Shown here: piece by piece, positions 52,247 through 64,000 of the stretch
How the letters are laid out: the number at the start of each line of letters is the position of its first letter
How positions within the stretch are numbered: position 1 is the stretch's first letter
Source: Rhopalosiphum padi
Taxonomy: Eukaryota; Arthropoda; Insecta; Hemiptera; Aphididae
DNA: 64,000 nucleotides
Assembly: GCF_020882245.1 (NCBI RefSeq)
Contig: NC_083598.1
Span: forward strand, 34,881,858 to 34,945,857
Direction: 5' to 3'
The notes under the pieces: generated by a model
Seen by the model: the letters and a program-made list of their open reading frames with translations, nothing else
Databases searched by the model: none
Told to the model about the DNA's origin: nothing
Translations under genes and position numbers: made by a program

Positions 52247-53282
52247 GTAGACATGTTATAAATTTAATTATGATAGAGTGAACTTATAACGAAATAGCAA
52301 CTCTTAAAATTAAAATATTTAGGTATTTCAATATTCGAAGAAGCTAAACATTAACATATAGTAGTTAGTCATCAAATAAAATAAAAATATACATTGTATA
52401 CAAAAAAGTCGAATAAAAAGAAAAATAGGTATAATTGATCGAAAACTGCAAATAGTATATAGATATTTAATGGGTGTAAAATATACTGTTACATAGGTTT
52501 TATGAAAAACCTTTTTTTGTTTTTGACGGTTGGGGTCCGGGAGGCGACAGGCAGGCTATAGGTAAGTAGTCTCACCTTATAGGATCCGGACTAAATCACT
52601 CACACTTACTACTTACGTTTCAGACATTTTATATGTAAAATATTCGCCGACTTGATACACAAAAACCTTCGACGGACGTGAGAAATGAATGGGAAAAAAT
52701 ACTATTTTTTTTTTACGAACGATTTTTTTTTCGTATTACACAATACATCACAGGGACCTATACATATTTTATTATAATGTCATACCCGAGTACAAATTTC
52801 CCATAAAAGTGCTACCGTTATTATTATCGTCGACGATCCGCAGCGCGCGTTTTCACGATCGTCTCTATTTATGTACACAATATCGTCACAAAAATAAGTG
52901 CGTACATTTCGTATACACATTAATATAGTGCATATTATTGGGTATTGTATAATCGTCGTTTCCCCGGTAAAGTGCGGTGTTTTCAATAAACGACAGCATT
53001 ATTAACGAGCGTACTTATATACCGTCGAACGGCACCGGTGTCCCGGGTAGCGCTTTGCCGACACGATAGGTATACTTATGTACGTATAGACATTATTATA
53101 ATGCCACCTCCACCGGCACCACCACCTCCACACGGCGGCGCGCCAAATGTTACGTCGTCGTCGCCCCTTATAATATGTCACATTATTATAATAACGGAAC
53201 GCATTGTTTGTCGCGTACACATCATCGCAGTATATTATGTATACGACACGCGCCTATCTACATGGCCATACATATCATAGTA

Positions 53283-53311
53283 TGTGTGTGTGTGTGCGCC
53301 CGCGCGCGCGT
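53283..53311. repeat. TG run joined to CG run
   Basis: A TG dinucleotide run passes directly into a CG-rich alternating run. Alternating purine-pyrimidine tracts of this kind can adopt Z-DNA. Confidence 0.8.
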
Positions 53312-56300
53312 GAGTGTTTGTATATAATATAATACGACAATCGTCTTTGTTTTATATTATTGTTTATGACGGTCCGCTCGATTTGACGTGCAATTAATTA
53401 TTGTCAAAATTAATCCGAGACATCGACGATTCGGATTTTTTAATTGAGTTAATGGTTTTTTACGGGCTACCGTCTTAACGGAACACTCGACGACGACAAG
53501 GGCGACACTGCAGTGATACGACCATTACGACCACACTAAAACGACTACTAACTGTATACACACAATATTATTATTATTATTATCTACAGACAACTTCTCT
53601 TGTATATTATACCGCAGTGCACGGTCTTATACAAACCTCCGGCAGTGGTCGCTGCCGCCGCCCTGTAATGGAACTCGTCTCGTTACGATATCGACCGGTC
53701 GATTACGGCCGTTGTACGTGTATAATATTATTATTATTAGCTCCGAAGCCTGTATATATATATATATACATACATACATATCTAAACATCTTGGTCGGGT
53801 TATCATCGAACGGGGAGACGGGAAGGGGGTAAAAGTGTACGATAGCATAAGAAAACATAAATTCTCGGTATTATATTCGCCGCGAGTAGCCCCTTTGATG
53901 TTTTCCTTTTTAAAAATTCCACTCGTCCACGTCGGATCACCCGTGTAGGTATATAATGTAGAGCCGACCAACCGCGGGGGCCACACCTCGATAATATTGC
54001 ACAGGTATCATGGTATACGCAGGTATATCATTTTACATTGGTTATTCGTGTTCCACTATTGTACATTATATGTGCGTATATTATTGGTGACTATTATACG
54101 CCGAATACTATACATGTGTATTATACTACAAACTAGTTCATTTTTTTTTCGCGCAAATTCTTCCCTTAGCGGTGGCTTTATATGACCATGTGAATTTTTT
54201 TTTTTTTGTTTGCGGGTTTGAATGGTGCACCCTGATCCGGTGTAAAAAGAGTGTTCAAAAAGAGTCATGCTACAGTTTTTTATAACAAAATTATATATAT
54301 GTACTATATTATTATATTTACTTTAGCCTTAAGGAGGTCATTTTTCGTTTTATCAAAGTATAATATTCCCGAACACAAAGAGAGAACAGAGTGTCATTCA
54401 CTTAGGTCCACACCCCTTTTTGAGAAAATAGAATTTATGTTATTCTATCGTAGTTTTAAAAAAAAAATAAGCCCAGATATTTTACAGGTTCGTCAAATAT
54501 GTAATATATTCAAGTGATGAAAGCTTATATTTTTTATTTACCTATTGACCGTACAATTTTGTAAACTTAGAAATTTAATTAGAGAAAATTATTATAGATA
54601 TAATATAGATTATAGATATATTAGTTTTTTTTTAAATTAAAATATTTGTACTTTTACAACTAAGGAATTCAATACTACTACAATGTTATACAACATGTTC
54701 TTCTGTGTATTTTTCGTGTTTGAGGTATCGAATTTTGACCGTAAACAAATTGAGAATTTCACGACTGAATAATTAATCATCATTTTAATTTCAACTGATA
54801 AGTTGTCATGAAATTTTTCGACCGTGCACATTAGTTAGTGGTTTTTTTTATAATTTGTAATATTTTATTACTAATTTATCAATACAGTCGTATTAACGTT
54901 GTTATTTGTTCATCGATCAGTAAATAATAATATTAGTAGTACGTGGCGTGTGGGTAATTGTATTTCGGTGGAACACGAACGGTATTATACATTCATACTT
55001 AATATACAACTTAGTACATTTACATTGTGTATTTAGGTAGTAGGTACGCTAGGCAATGTATATAATGTCTATTATATAACCGTCTGTCGGTCACGCCTCG
55101 CGTGGCAAAACTTATATCATATTTTTCACGATGGTGGGTGCGGAAAATGAATTGGATTTCGGTAGAAATTCAGTTTTTTCCTCGACGATTTCGTTACGTG
55201 GAATTTTCCGTCGTGCGTGCATATTATGTGGTGCGCAGGAGAAGAAAAACAACGCAGTCTACTCGTGGAGAGTTATGTATTTAGGGTATATTTTGTCCAC
55301 ATTATATTTATATTATAAATGCATAAACAAATAATGATAAAAAGAATCATTTTTACTCGCTCGCACTCTCGTTTTCCGACCCGGCTTTGAATTTTGAACT
55401 TGGTCATTACTATATACGAGCAATATAAATTACTCCTCTGCCGCTATCGCGTTTAGACGGGGGAGGTCAAAAAACGTTTTTGTTTTTATTTTCACATGAA
55501 CGTCCGCCGTTCCATTTTTGTTGTGTATATATACAGTACAAACTTCGAAGGGCACGTGTAGTACACCTAGTATACCAACCAAGGCCGTTGTATAGTGTTC
55601 GACGAAGTGCAAACTCCTGTAACGGGATAAAAAAGTTATCGTCCAAACAAATTCATTAAATCCGATGATGAAGACACGTTTTTTACATAAAAGGAAAAAA
55701 AACGACGTACAAAATGATGTTTGGCGCCGCAGATAATAATAAATATGTGCTATGCCAATTACTTATTATTAGTGTGGCGATGTCGAGTCGAGTTTCTTAT
55801 ACTTAAGAGAGTTTTTCCCAAATAATTAAATAATTGGTGGACGTTAACAAGGGGAATTATTATTACATACGCGTATGATATACATATGTAGCATAGATAT
55901 AGTCTTATAATATGTTCTGAAAATGTTACGCGTGTTGGTTTTAAGAAATTTACAAACTTAACTAGTTAGTACTTCGACGAGTAATCGTAAAGTAATATAT
56001 AAGACGATCAAAGTATTATAAACACATGTACCGCAAACTTTTGTTCAAATATGAAATTCAAAGAAGAATTTCACCGTGTATTACGCGAGCTTAAGTATAT
56101 TTATGTAGAAATTGGCACTGTTTTGGAAAATTCACATATCTCCTTATGAAGTACACATAAAACGTCAGTGTAAGACAACTTAACTTTAACTTCGAGTCGC
56201 AATAATAATAACAACGTAAGTAACATTACACAGTACAAGTACATTTTTGGTGGCTTTTTCAAAATAAGTCATATTTTAACACTGTATTATATAATTATTT

Positions 56301-58275
56301 ACTGCGATCTATCTACACCTATATATATTATTATGTTGTACGCATATTATCTATATTATATTTCACATTCATATTTGATGTACGTACGTGCTTGGTATTC
56401 GCAGAATATTGTAAAACCATCCTAAAAATGCAAATAATGTTCATCTTTTTTTTTTTAACTTTTTTTTTTTTTAAATTGTTTTATATTATAAGCCATTATA
56501 CAGTTTTAAGTTGATAAACGTTAAGTATATATATATACTACTAATTGGTATGACATTAGATGGCTGTCTGGTGGCGTTCATTAAATATTCCGACATTGAA
56601 CGAGGAGAAGAGAAACGAATAAACAAATAAATTATCACACAATTAACTAAACTATATTATATTATTATACTCGTAATTTAAAAAAAAATCCACTCTATAT
56701 ACTAACCCATACCATTTATATTAATGATTTAATTAATCAAAAAAATAATAGCATATTCACTTTGTTTTAATTACATTAATTATACAACTTTATCCCTAAA
56801 TTATCGTATTTATTAACCCATGAGATCCTCAGAAACTCGAAACAAATTTTTAATACTGTAAGTAAAACCATATTAGCATTAGACGTGTGTTGTATATATA
56901 ATAAAATATATATGTTAATATTATCTTCATATAAGTTTTGAATTTTCAATGCAAAGGTTATAAAGGATCTACATAATATTGGGGAACGTGATACACTTCA
57001 GCAACTAGCAAACCTAATTTTTTTATGAAATTCAACACGATGTAACACGTTCTTCAGCATATCGAATATCAATATTTACACGAGTACTTTTACAGACCTC
57101 TCTATGGAAAATGCTTAGTATTAACATAGTATAATACAACTACTCTCGTTCTACAACATCACAATATATTTTGTTTTTTATTTTATTTACTATAAAATTT
57201 CTCTTTCACAAAACTAAACAAACTATATTATTTAGGTATAACTCAAAGTTTAAAAACAAATAGCTTAAGGTTTGATTGAATAATATTATAATAATAGAAG
57301 TAGGTATCATAGTTTTTTTTTAATGGTAAATATTCTAATTTTAAATAATTTGTCAATTAACAAACATAATATTATATAAATAGTATTGCTGATGGAATGT
57401 ATTCAATTGTTTGTTATTTATTTATCAATATTATATATTTTGCTTATATCTAATTCTGCATGAAACAAGTATCTATATTTTTTACAGAAACCATTATTTT
57501 TGCGAAGTTTTAAAACTGTTATAAAATCTCTTTTGAGTTAATTTTAATTCGTAGAACTGACCCAAAGAAAATAAAAATCAGTCTGATCCCATCATGTTCA
57601 TTTGATCTTAATTTTAAACTTATTAAGTGTTTGGCAATAATTATTATATAAATTGGTTTTGTTGTTATAAAAATGAATTTGTTGTATAAATATTAAAAAC
57701 TCGATGAAAACACAGTAACAAATGACGAAGCATAGTGAATATCTATATAACCTATATAGCTATTAGCTTTGTCAATTGATTATTTTATAATTGAACTAAA
57801 ACTGTATTCATTTTTATCATTTGGGTTAAGTCACGTATTCACTATTGATTCTCTTTAAAACAAATTATTGTCGAATCGAATGTAGTGAATTAATTTTATA
57901 TACATCAATATTATTTGAACGAATTTAACATTTTATCAATCATGCGCTTTCAACATGAGTAGAAAAAAAATGAAGGATCGGTATAAATGGGCGTTGGAAA
58001 ATTAAATAAATATATTCTGCGGTGTAGATAATTTGAGAAAAAAAACATTTAATGGTATAAAGATGTATAATATAAGGCGTAAGCTTATATATAAAGTAAT
58101 TTCACGTAGCGACTTTATACTTTTCTCGGGCGTTTACCGTATAATATAATGCGTTCCAGCACACCATATATACCAGTATAATATTGTTACGCGTGTCAGT
58201 ACCTACGGCTAACATATTACCGACTGCACAACAATAATATTATTACCGTCGTCCTTTTAGGAGGCCAGTTCGTTG

Positions 58276-58293
58276 ACACACACACACACACAC
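58276..58293. repeat. CA microsatellite
   Basis: A perfect AC run of 18 bp. Confidence 0.9.
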
Positions 58294-59188
58294 GTGCATA
58301 CACTGGTATGGTGAGAATAGGGTGTGCCAGTCAAACTTGCACACATGCGACTATAGTGTATTATTTGAACACAGACTTATGAAAACTTGACGATATTTTC
58401 CAAAAAATGTTAAGGAGGCACTTGATAAGACAATATTCTTGCACAGTACAGTAAAGTCTTGTTCGGGATTTGAGAGTAATTAAACAATGTAAGGGTGCGG
58501 GTCCTAGGTTAGTCCTATGGCCAACTACGAGCAACCATAATAGCAGACGTATCAGCTATACGATACACACATACGTAATAATATTTATAAGATCGACAAT
58601 GATAATATTATATCGTACTGCTGTTTTGTACATAATATTATAAAGTACAATATGTATATATTGTGTTTAAGCGTCCGCGTTAAGACGTTTCTTACAAAGC
58701 GTACGCCCGTTAATTGCAGTTATATTAATTTTTACCGAGAAAAATGACTCTAGAAATATCCACGTCGTTCACCTCTATTCTATATGGGTTTTAATTGTTC
58801 GTTATTTTATTTTCATAGTGCTCACACGAGAGAGCACATAACATAATAAAACATCGCGTAAGCGCGTGTGTATGTATTATATTATATGTATATAATATGT
58901 GAGTACTTTTAGACTATTGTGCATCACATAATAGCTGATAGGAAGACTGCAGGAAGGTGGATGCACCAGGTATATAGTAGATATACGGTTAGTGTATATA
59001 AAAATGCATCTCAACTACGGTAGCCGCCACCGCAGCTTGTGTGCTTCTGTTGTCGACGTCTTTTTTTTTTATCGAACGCACAGAGCATAATATAATAAAA
59101 AAATGCATTCGACTCGAAGGAGGAGGACGACAACGACGACGAAACTGGTTTGCATTCTCTCCACGCGGGTACTATCTCATTCTATCTG

Positions 59189-59208
59189 TCTCTCTCTCTC
59201 TCTCTCTC
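59189..59208. repeat. TC microsatellite
   Basis: Ten TC units in a pyrimidine-rich GC patch. Confidence 0.9.
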
Positions 59209-62200
59209 ATAATGCACTCGATCTCGCTCTTTCGCGGTGGCGGTCGTTTTTAATTGGTGTCGTTTATATATATTATACTTCATGTATAATACAGGCACTC
59301 TAACGGGTATATACCACACCACTACCACCACCACTAATCGTCGATTCTTTTTACCGATTATTATATCATAATAATAATAATTTGTACACATAGTAAAGAA
59401 ACGAGCTGTATGCGAATTCAACATTTTTTTTCGGATTATCATAATAATGTTAGGTATGATATATTAGGCATCATAATTTATACACGTACGTTAATCGCGT
59501 TATCTATTGGCGATGATCCGACGGCGGTTGTTGTCCACAAATCGTATATATTATTATATAGCACTGTAATATTATATGTGAGCATGAACACGGAAATAAT
59601 TTTCCAGTGAAAAATGTCAAAGTATTAAGTGACCACCATAATATAATATATTAAGTATTAATTATAATAAAAAATATTTATAAAATCTTTATTGCTTAAA
59701 AAAACAGAATATTGTTCAACGGCGCTTATAGCAGTGTGCTGATAATATTATGTATCGTATACAAATCAAACATCATGGTATTCACTCTACCATCGGCCAG
59801 GCAGAAGTAAAAATTACAAAATGTTTAAAAATGCATATTTTTTAAATAAAACGTATAATGGAATATATTATGAAATTTGAATACGTATCGCGTATTATAA
59901 TATAATTACCAATTGCAGTTAATATGACCGTTTGATGCACACGATGTAATGCGTATACAGTCAAAATGTTTATCGATTCACTCAACAGTACTGTACTGTT
60001 GTATTGCTTAAATTTACAAAACCCTATGTACATCTATTATGCGCATATAATTGTGCAGTGTATATCATATGGGTAGGTGGTCGTATGCGATGGGTGTAAG
60101 CGAGCCAGTCAATGTGATATAATAATTCACCGGCCGATTTTGCAGTACACGTCCTCATGTGAAATATATTTTTCAATGTTGTGTGTACGTATACCGCCGT
60201 GGTCGGCTGTAAAGTACGCGCTCGAGTACATAAAGTATGATATAATATATATACAAATGCATATAGTAGGTACATATTTTATACACAGCATAATATGTAT
60301 ACATATACACACGTGGGCATGGCCCCGGCGGCGGCCGACAAGACTAAACGATGTAGAACGCCGTTTGCCAAACCAGAACACCGGTTAATACGGCTAATAA
60401 ACCGACCGGGTGATTCATTGCCGACGACCGTTTTGTGAAACGTTCCCCGTAAAATATTATTATCATTACGTATTATATATACCTATAATAATAATAATAA
60501 TATATATATATACATCGTATACACATTATGTTGTGTTTTTTTTGTTTATATTATATTCTCCAAACCCGTCTCCCTCCCTTCCGCCCTTCCCACAATCGAT
60601 AATCGATTTGGTGGACATGATTAAAGTGGAGTTTTGCGGTAGCGTACTCGAAGTTTTTTACCGTGGTGATGGCTGGGGAAGAGTAACTGTGGTGAAAATA
60701 TCGCCAACACCCCTTTTCCCCTCGAAACAAACAATTCAAAACGACCCTGTCACTACGATTTAAAAAATTTCTCGTAAACAATGTCGGGATCAAGAGATGA
60801 AGGTTAGATATTATATTAGGTTAGGTCCATCCTGGTTACGGCACTGCGAAAGGCGACGACCCGCGGTCATTATATAGGTACACATCACCACAACCATCAT
60901 TATAATTAATATAATAATTATTATCGTACAATATTATTATAATATAATATTATATCTAATGATAGGTACACCGGAGACGTGTTTAATTAAAATAGACATC
61001 CGCTATTGTTAAGAAAAAAAAATGTAATTTACTTTTCCGTATTTATTATTAAAAGTCCGGTTTTTAACGCTCGTCGTTTTATTTTTTATTTTTTAACATT
61101 GTTCGTATATTTTTTGTTGTACGTGGATCTAGTTCCGAAAGGATGCTTTTGAGAGCATTATTAAAAATAAAAAGCTTCTTCGTGTTTAAAAAATTGATCT
61201 TGAGCCCTGCCAACGCGCGCTTATATAATGCAAATGTTAAAAAGTGAAAAATTCTTATAAACAATTCACGTGTAAAATAGACCAGTTTTATTTGTATTAT
61301 TATTATTTTTATAACGCCTAATTTTATTAGTCGTATATCACATTATAATTTTATCATTCCAGGAATGACGCGTTATTCACACTGCAATAATAATTGCTAT
61401 CGTACATTAATATGCTATAGTTATAGTTTAAACATAGGTAATTATTATACTTACATAGATGTGCTTTTTTTGTATCAAGTATTAACTATTAATTAGGAAA
61501 ACGACGATTATTTTTAATTATAGTAATATACAAATAAACTGTCGCGTAGGTACACACATATTCTATTCGTTTCTCCATATAGTTGCATAAAAATGTATAG
61601 TAATTGATCCGATTCTGCAGGACCGCAGCGATGTACCGCGCACATTTGACTCCATGTCATATTACTTCGTTATATATAGAAAATATAGATCATGAATATT
61701 AAATTATAAACAAATGCTTTAGAGAAGTGATTTTAAATAATTTCGAATTTTGTATTTTCTGGTGACAGTATTAGTTATAATATTTTCTGTCAAGCGAAAT
61801 CCACGAATTTTTTCCTTCGACGACGTCTGTTCTGTGTGTTCTAACAACCGTATTGTGCTAGTCCCTTGCATTGCTTTTGTTTTACAATTGACTTACACTA
61901 CTTTCCTTTTGAACATAAAAGAACGACTATATATATATGTCTTTTATTTTTCCGTATAATGTTCTGGACATCTTCCTTAAATAATAAAATTATACTTCAT
62001 ACATATATATATATATTTTTACAGAATAATTGTATTATAATCTTATCCGACGAAAAATATTAAATTTATTTTAAACTTATCTTACATAGGTATGTTTCTT
62101 TCATTCCTGATTCCATTCAATGCCCACGGAAATTTACATTTCAACATACAAAACGTATGTATATATACATATATACAGATAAATAAGTAATCATCTCGTC

Positions 62201-64000
62201 AAAATCCTGTTATTTATTAACTGACTTTTTTTGTGTTGCAACAGGAATATCGCTTGGTATTTTATTACATGGTTTTAAGTATATTTTGTTCGTATGCTAT
62301 TATGTATTAAATATATATGTAAATAATTAATTCTGAAATATCACTGTAATATAAAAATATAACTAATTTGAACATACCCAAATATAGTATTTTTGTACTT
62401 AACACGGCTATAATAATATCTATAAAATATAATACGAAAAATATAAGAACGTGACAATAATAGTTATTTTTTAAATAAAACTTTTGATAGTATAACCGTA
62501 TATATATATATATATATATTATATGTATTATACTTTATTTATTAATAAATTGTTTGCGTATTTTCATATTATAATGATAAATAATAGTATTATATTCATT
62601 AATTAATTCGACCTTAAAAATATGTAATAATATACAGTTATACGAAACGATCGCCGATTTAAATAGGTACTTTATAACAATGGATTTTGGTGGGCAATAA
62701 TTATTATTTTGCATGAGTACAAGTAATGTATTTCGATACTCAACTATACGAATACTCTCGGAGCTCACGAGTTGCATCCGTCCCACGGATATTAATATAT
62801 TATATATTGGTACATGTTTATGGGTAGATACGAACTTTGCATATGGTTATTAAATATTAATATACTGTGATCTGGCCGTAAGATACATGATCACCAAAAT
62901 AATGACGGTATCTTCACATCAATTAAGTCCCTACGCCTATATTATTTGCGTGGTAATCTCAAGTGTTCGTATAAAGCAAACAGATGTGTGTCGAAAATCC
63001 TTAATTTATAAATACCGAAATGTGAACATTAGTAAAAACGGAAATTGTACTTAACCGTGACAAAAAATACGCGACCCTAAATGCGGTCGGATATGTTTTT
63101 GAAAAAAGGTTAGGTCAGGTTTTATCGCGACTTTTTTTTTTTTGTTTTTAAATTTTAACCAAGTATAATAAATTAAAAAATAATTATATTATCAAATAGT
63201 TATCATTATACCAATAGACTTTATATAATATTATATATTTAAATATATTACTATATTATAGTAATATAAATGCATGCTCAGCTATTATGTTACCAATAGA
63301 AACATAAATACTGATTATTTTTTTATTTATAATTTATTCAATTTTTAATAGTTTTATATTTATGTAAATTTTAAACTCAAAATTTATCGTTTATATTATA
63401 TACTCTACCGGACTATAATGCCTGCCGGCTACATCATAATTATTGTTAGAGAAACATAGTATCTAAATATCTTACGTTTTATACATAACCTAAATGTAAA
63501 ACCAATTTATAAAATATATTTTTAATTAAATGTGCTCTGTTAATAGGGTAACATAAAAATCGGTACAGACATTCTTCTCATGTTAGAAATAAATCACTTT
63601 AACGAATAACGTGTACATTTCATAAGCATTGTATCCAACTCTATCCAAGAAACTGTTTTGAATGGGGAGTTTTACCAAATATAAATCTATATTTATATTA
63701 TTTAAAGCTTAAACTAAAATCGAATTGTTGATTAAATATATCCATTATTGAGATTAAACAATATGTTATTCAGTATTTAAGCGAGCTTTAGTTTAAGGAG
63801 TTGAATTTAATTTAGTCATTAGGTCATAAATTAATTTAATTTTTAAATGGATAATTTGTATTTGAAAAATTATTATTAATAATTTATTTATTGTTAATAC
63901 GATATATTATATTATAATATATTTAAATGAAACATATTTTGTTATGTATTTTTAAAATACCATAATTACATAATTAAATCATAAAAAATAACTATAATTA

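Larger units (their letters stand above)
52036..64000. other. gene-poor right flank
   Basis: I see no supported gene. GC-rich patches at about 53.0-53.2, 53.45-53.96, 59.0-59.25 and 60.3-60.75 kb have short frames on both strands without domains, many caused by CCA/CCG, CT or TA repeats. The frames at 55102-55334 overlap each other and resemble nothing known. After about 61.3 kb the DNA is uniformly AT-rich. Confidence 0.45.

Noticed and set aside
60410..60763. 117-codon frame with a Pro/Ser-rich middle
   Set aside because: It is built partly on TA/ATA repeats, with no domain and no splice context.
1..64000. CRISPR arrays, prokaryotic operons, rRNA genes
   Set aside because: No regularly spaced repeats with unique spacers, no ribosome-binding-site-led gene strings and no rRNA-like sequence were seen; the window is eukaryotic.

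Overview
The window looks like insect nuclear DNA, most likely from an aphid (Hemiptera). This rests on its composition: an AT-rich background, dense ATT, TA, CA and CGG microsatellites, frequent TAGGTAC-type words and spliceosomal introns. It also rests on a Toll-family receptor of the arthropod long, multi-cysteine-cluster type. The species assignment is inference. I see no bacterial operons, tRNA or rRNA genes, or CRISPR arrays.

Layout: bases 1-21.2 kb are almost gene-free. They hold microsatellites, a decayed ORF near 11.9-12.4 kb, a possible first coding exon at 13.63 kb and a weak promoter-like site at 2.27 kb. At 22044-26054 lies one uninterrupted 1336-codon reading frame for a Toll-like receptor (Tollo/Toll-8 or a close Toll-6/7/18w relative). 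Its upstream leader is GC-rich, with a possible Inr/DPE promoter, a 3' splice-site-like sequence and three upstream AUGs, one of which is a bare start-stop. From 26 to 49 kb is another long gene-poor stretch with microsatellites, a small family of GGAACGGAACGAA repeats near 40.2-40.6 kb and hairpins at 41.8 kb.

At 49363-52031 is a complete 2669-bp piggyBac-type DNA transposon. It is flanked by TTAA duplications and has 13-bp terminal inverted repeats with one mismatch. Its transposase gene, read through two inferred introns, encodes 595 residues, close to the usual piggyBac length. All catalytic aspartates and the C-terminal cysteine-rich domain are present. Four copies of an 18-bp palindrome lie in its ends and in its leader intron; these are probable protein-binding sites and the most distinctive structure in the window. 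From 52 to 64 kb I see only AT-rich sequence, microsatellites and GC-rich patches without a convincing gene.

The Toll receptor and the transposon are functionally unrelated. The receptor is a host gene alone in a regulatory-scale gene desert, and the transposon is a later insertion about 23 kb downstream of it. No clearly new multi-gene system is visible. The best candidates for novelty are the palindrome-bearing piggyBac ends and the Toll leader.
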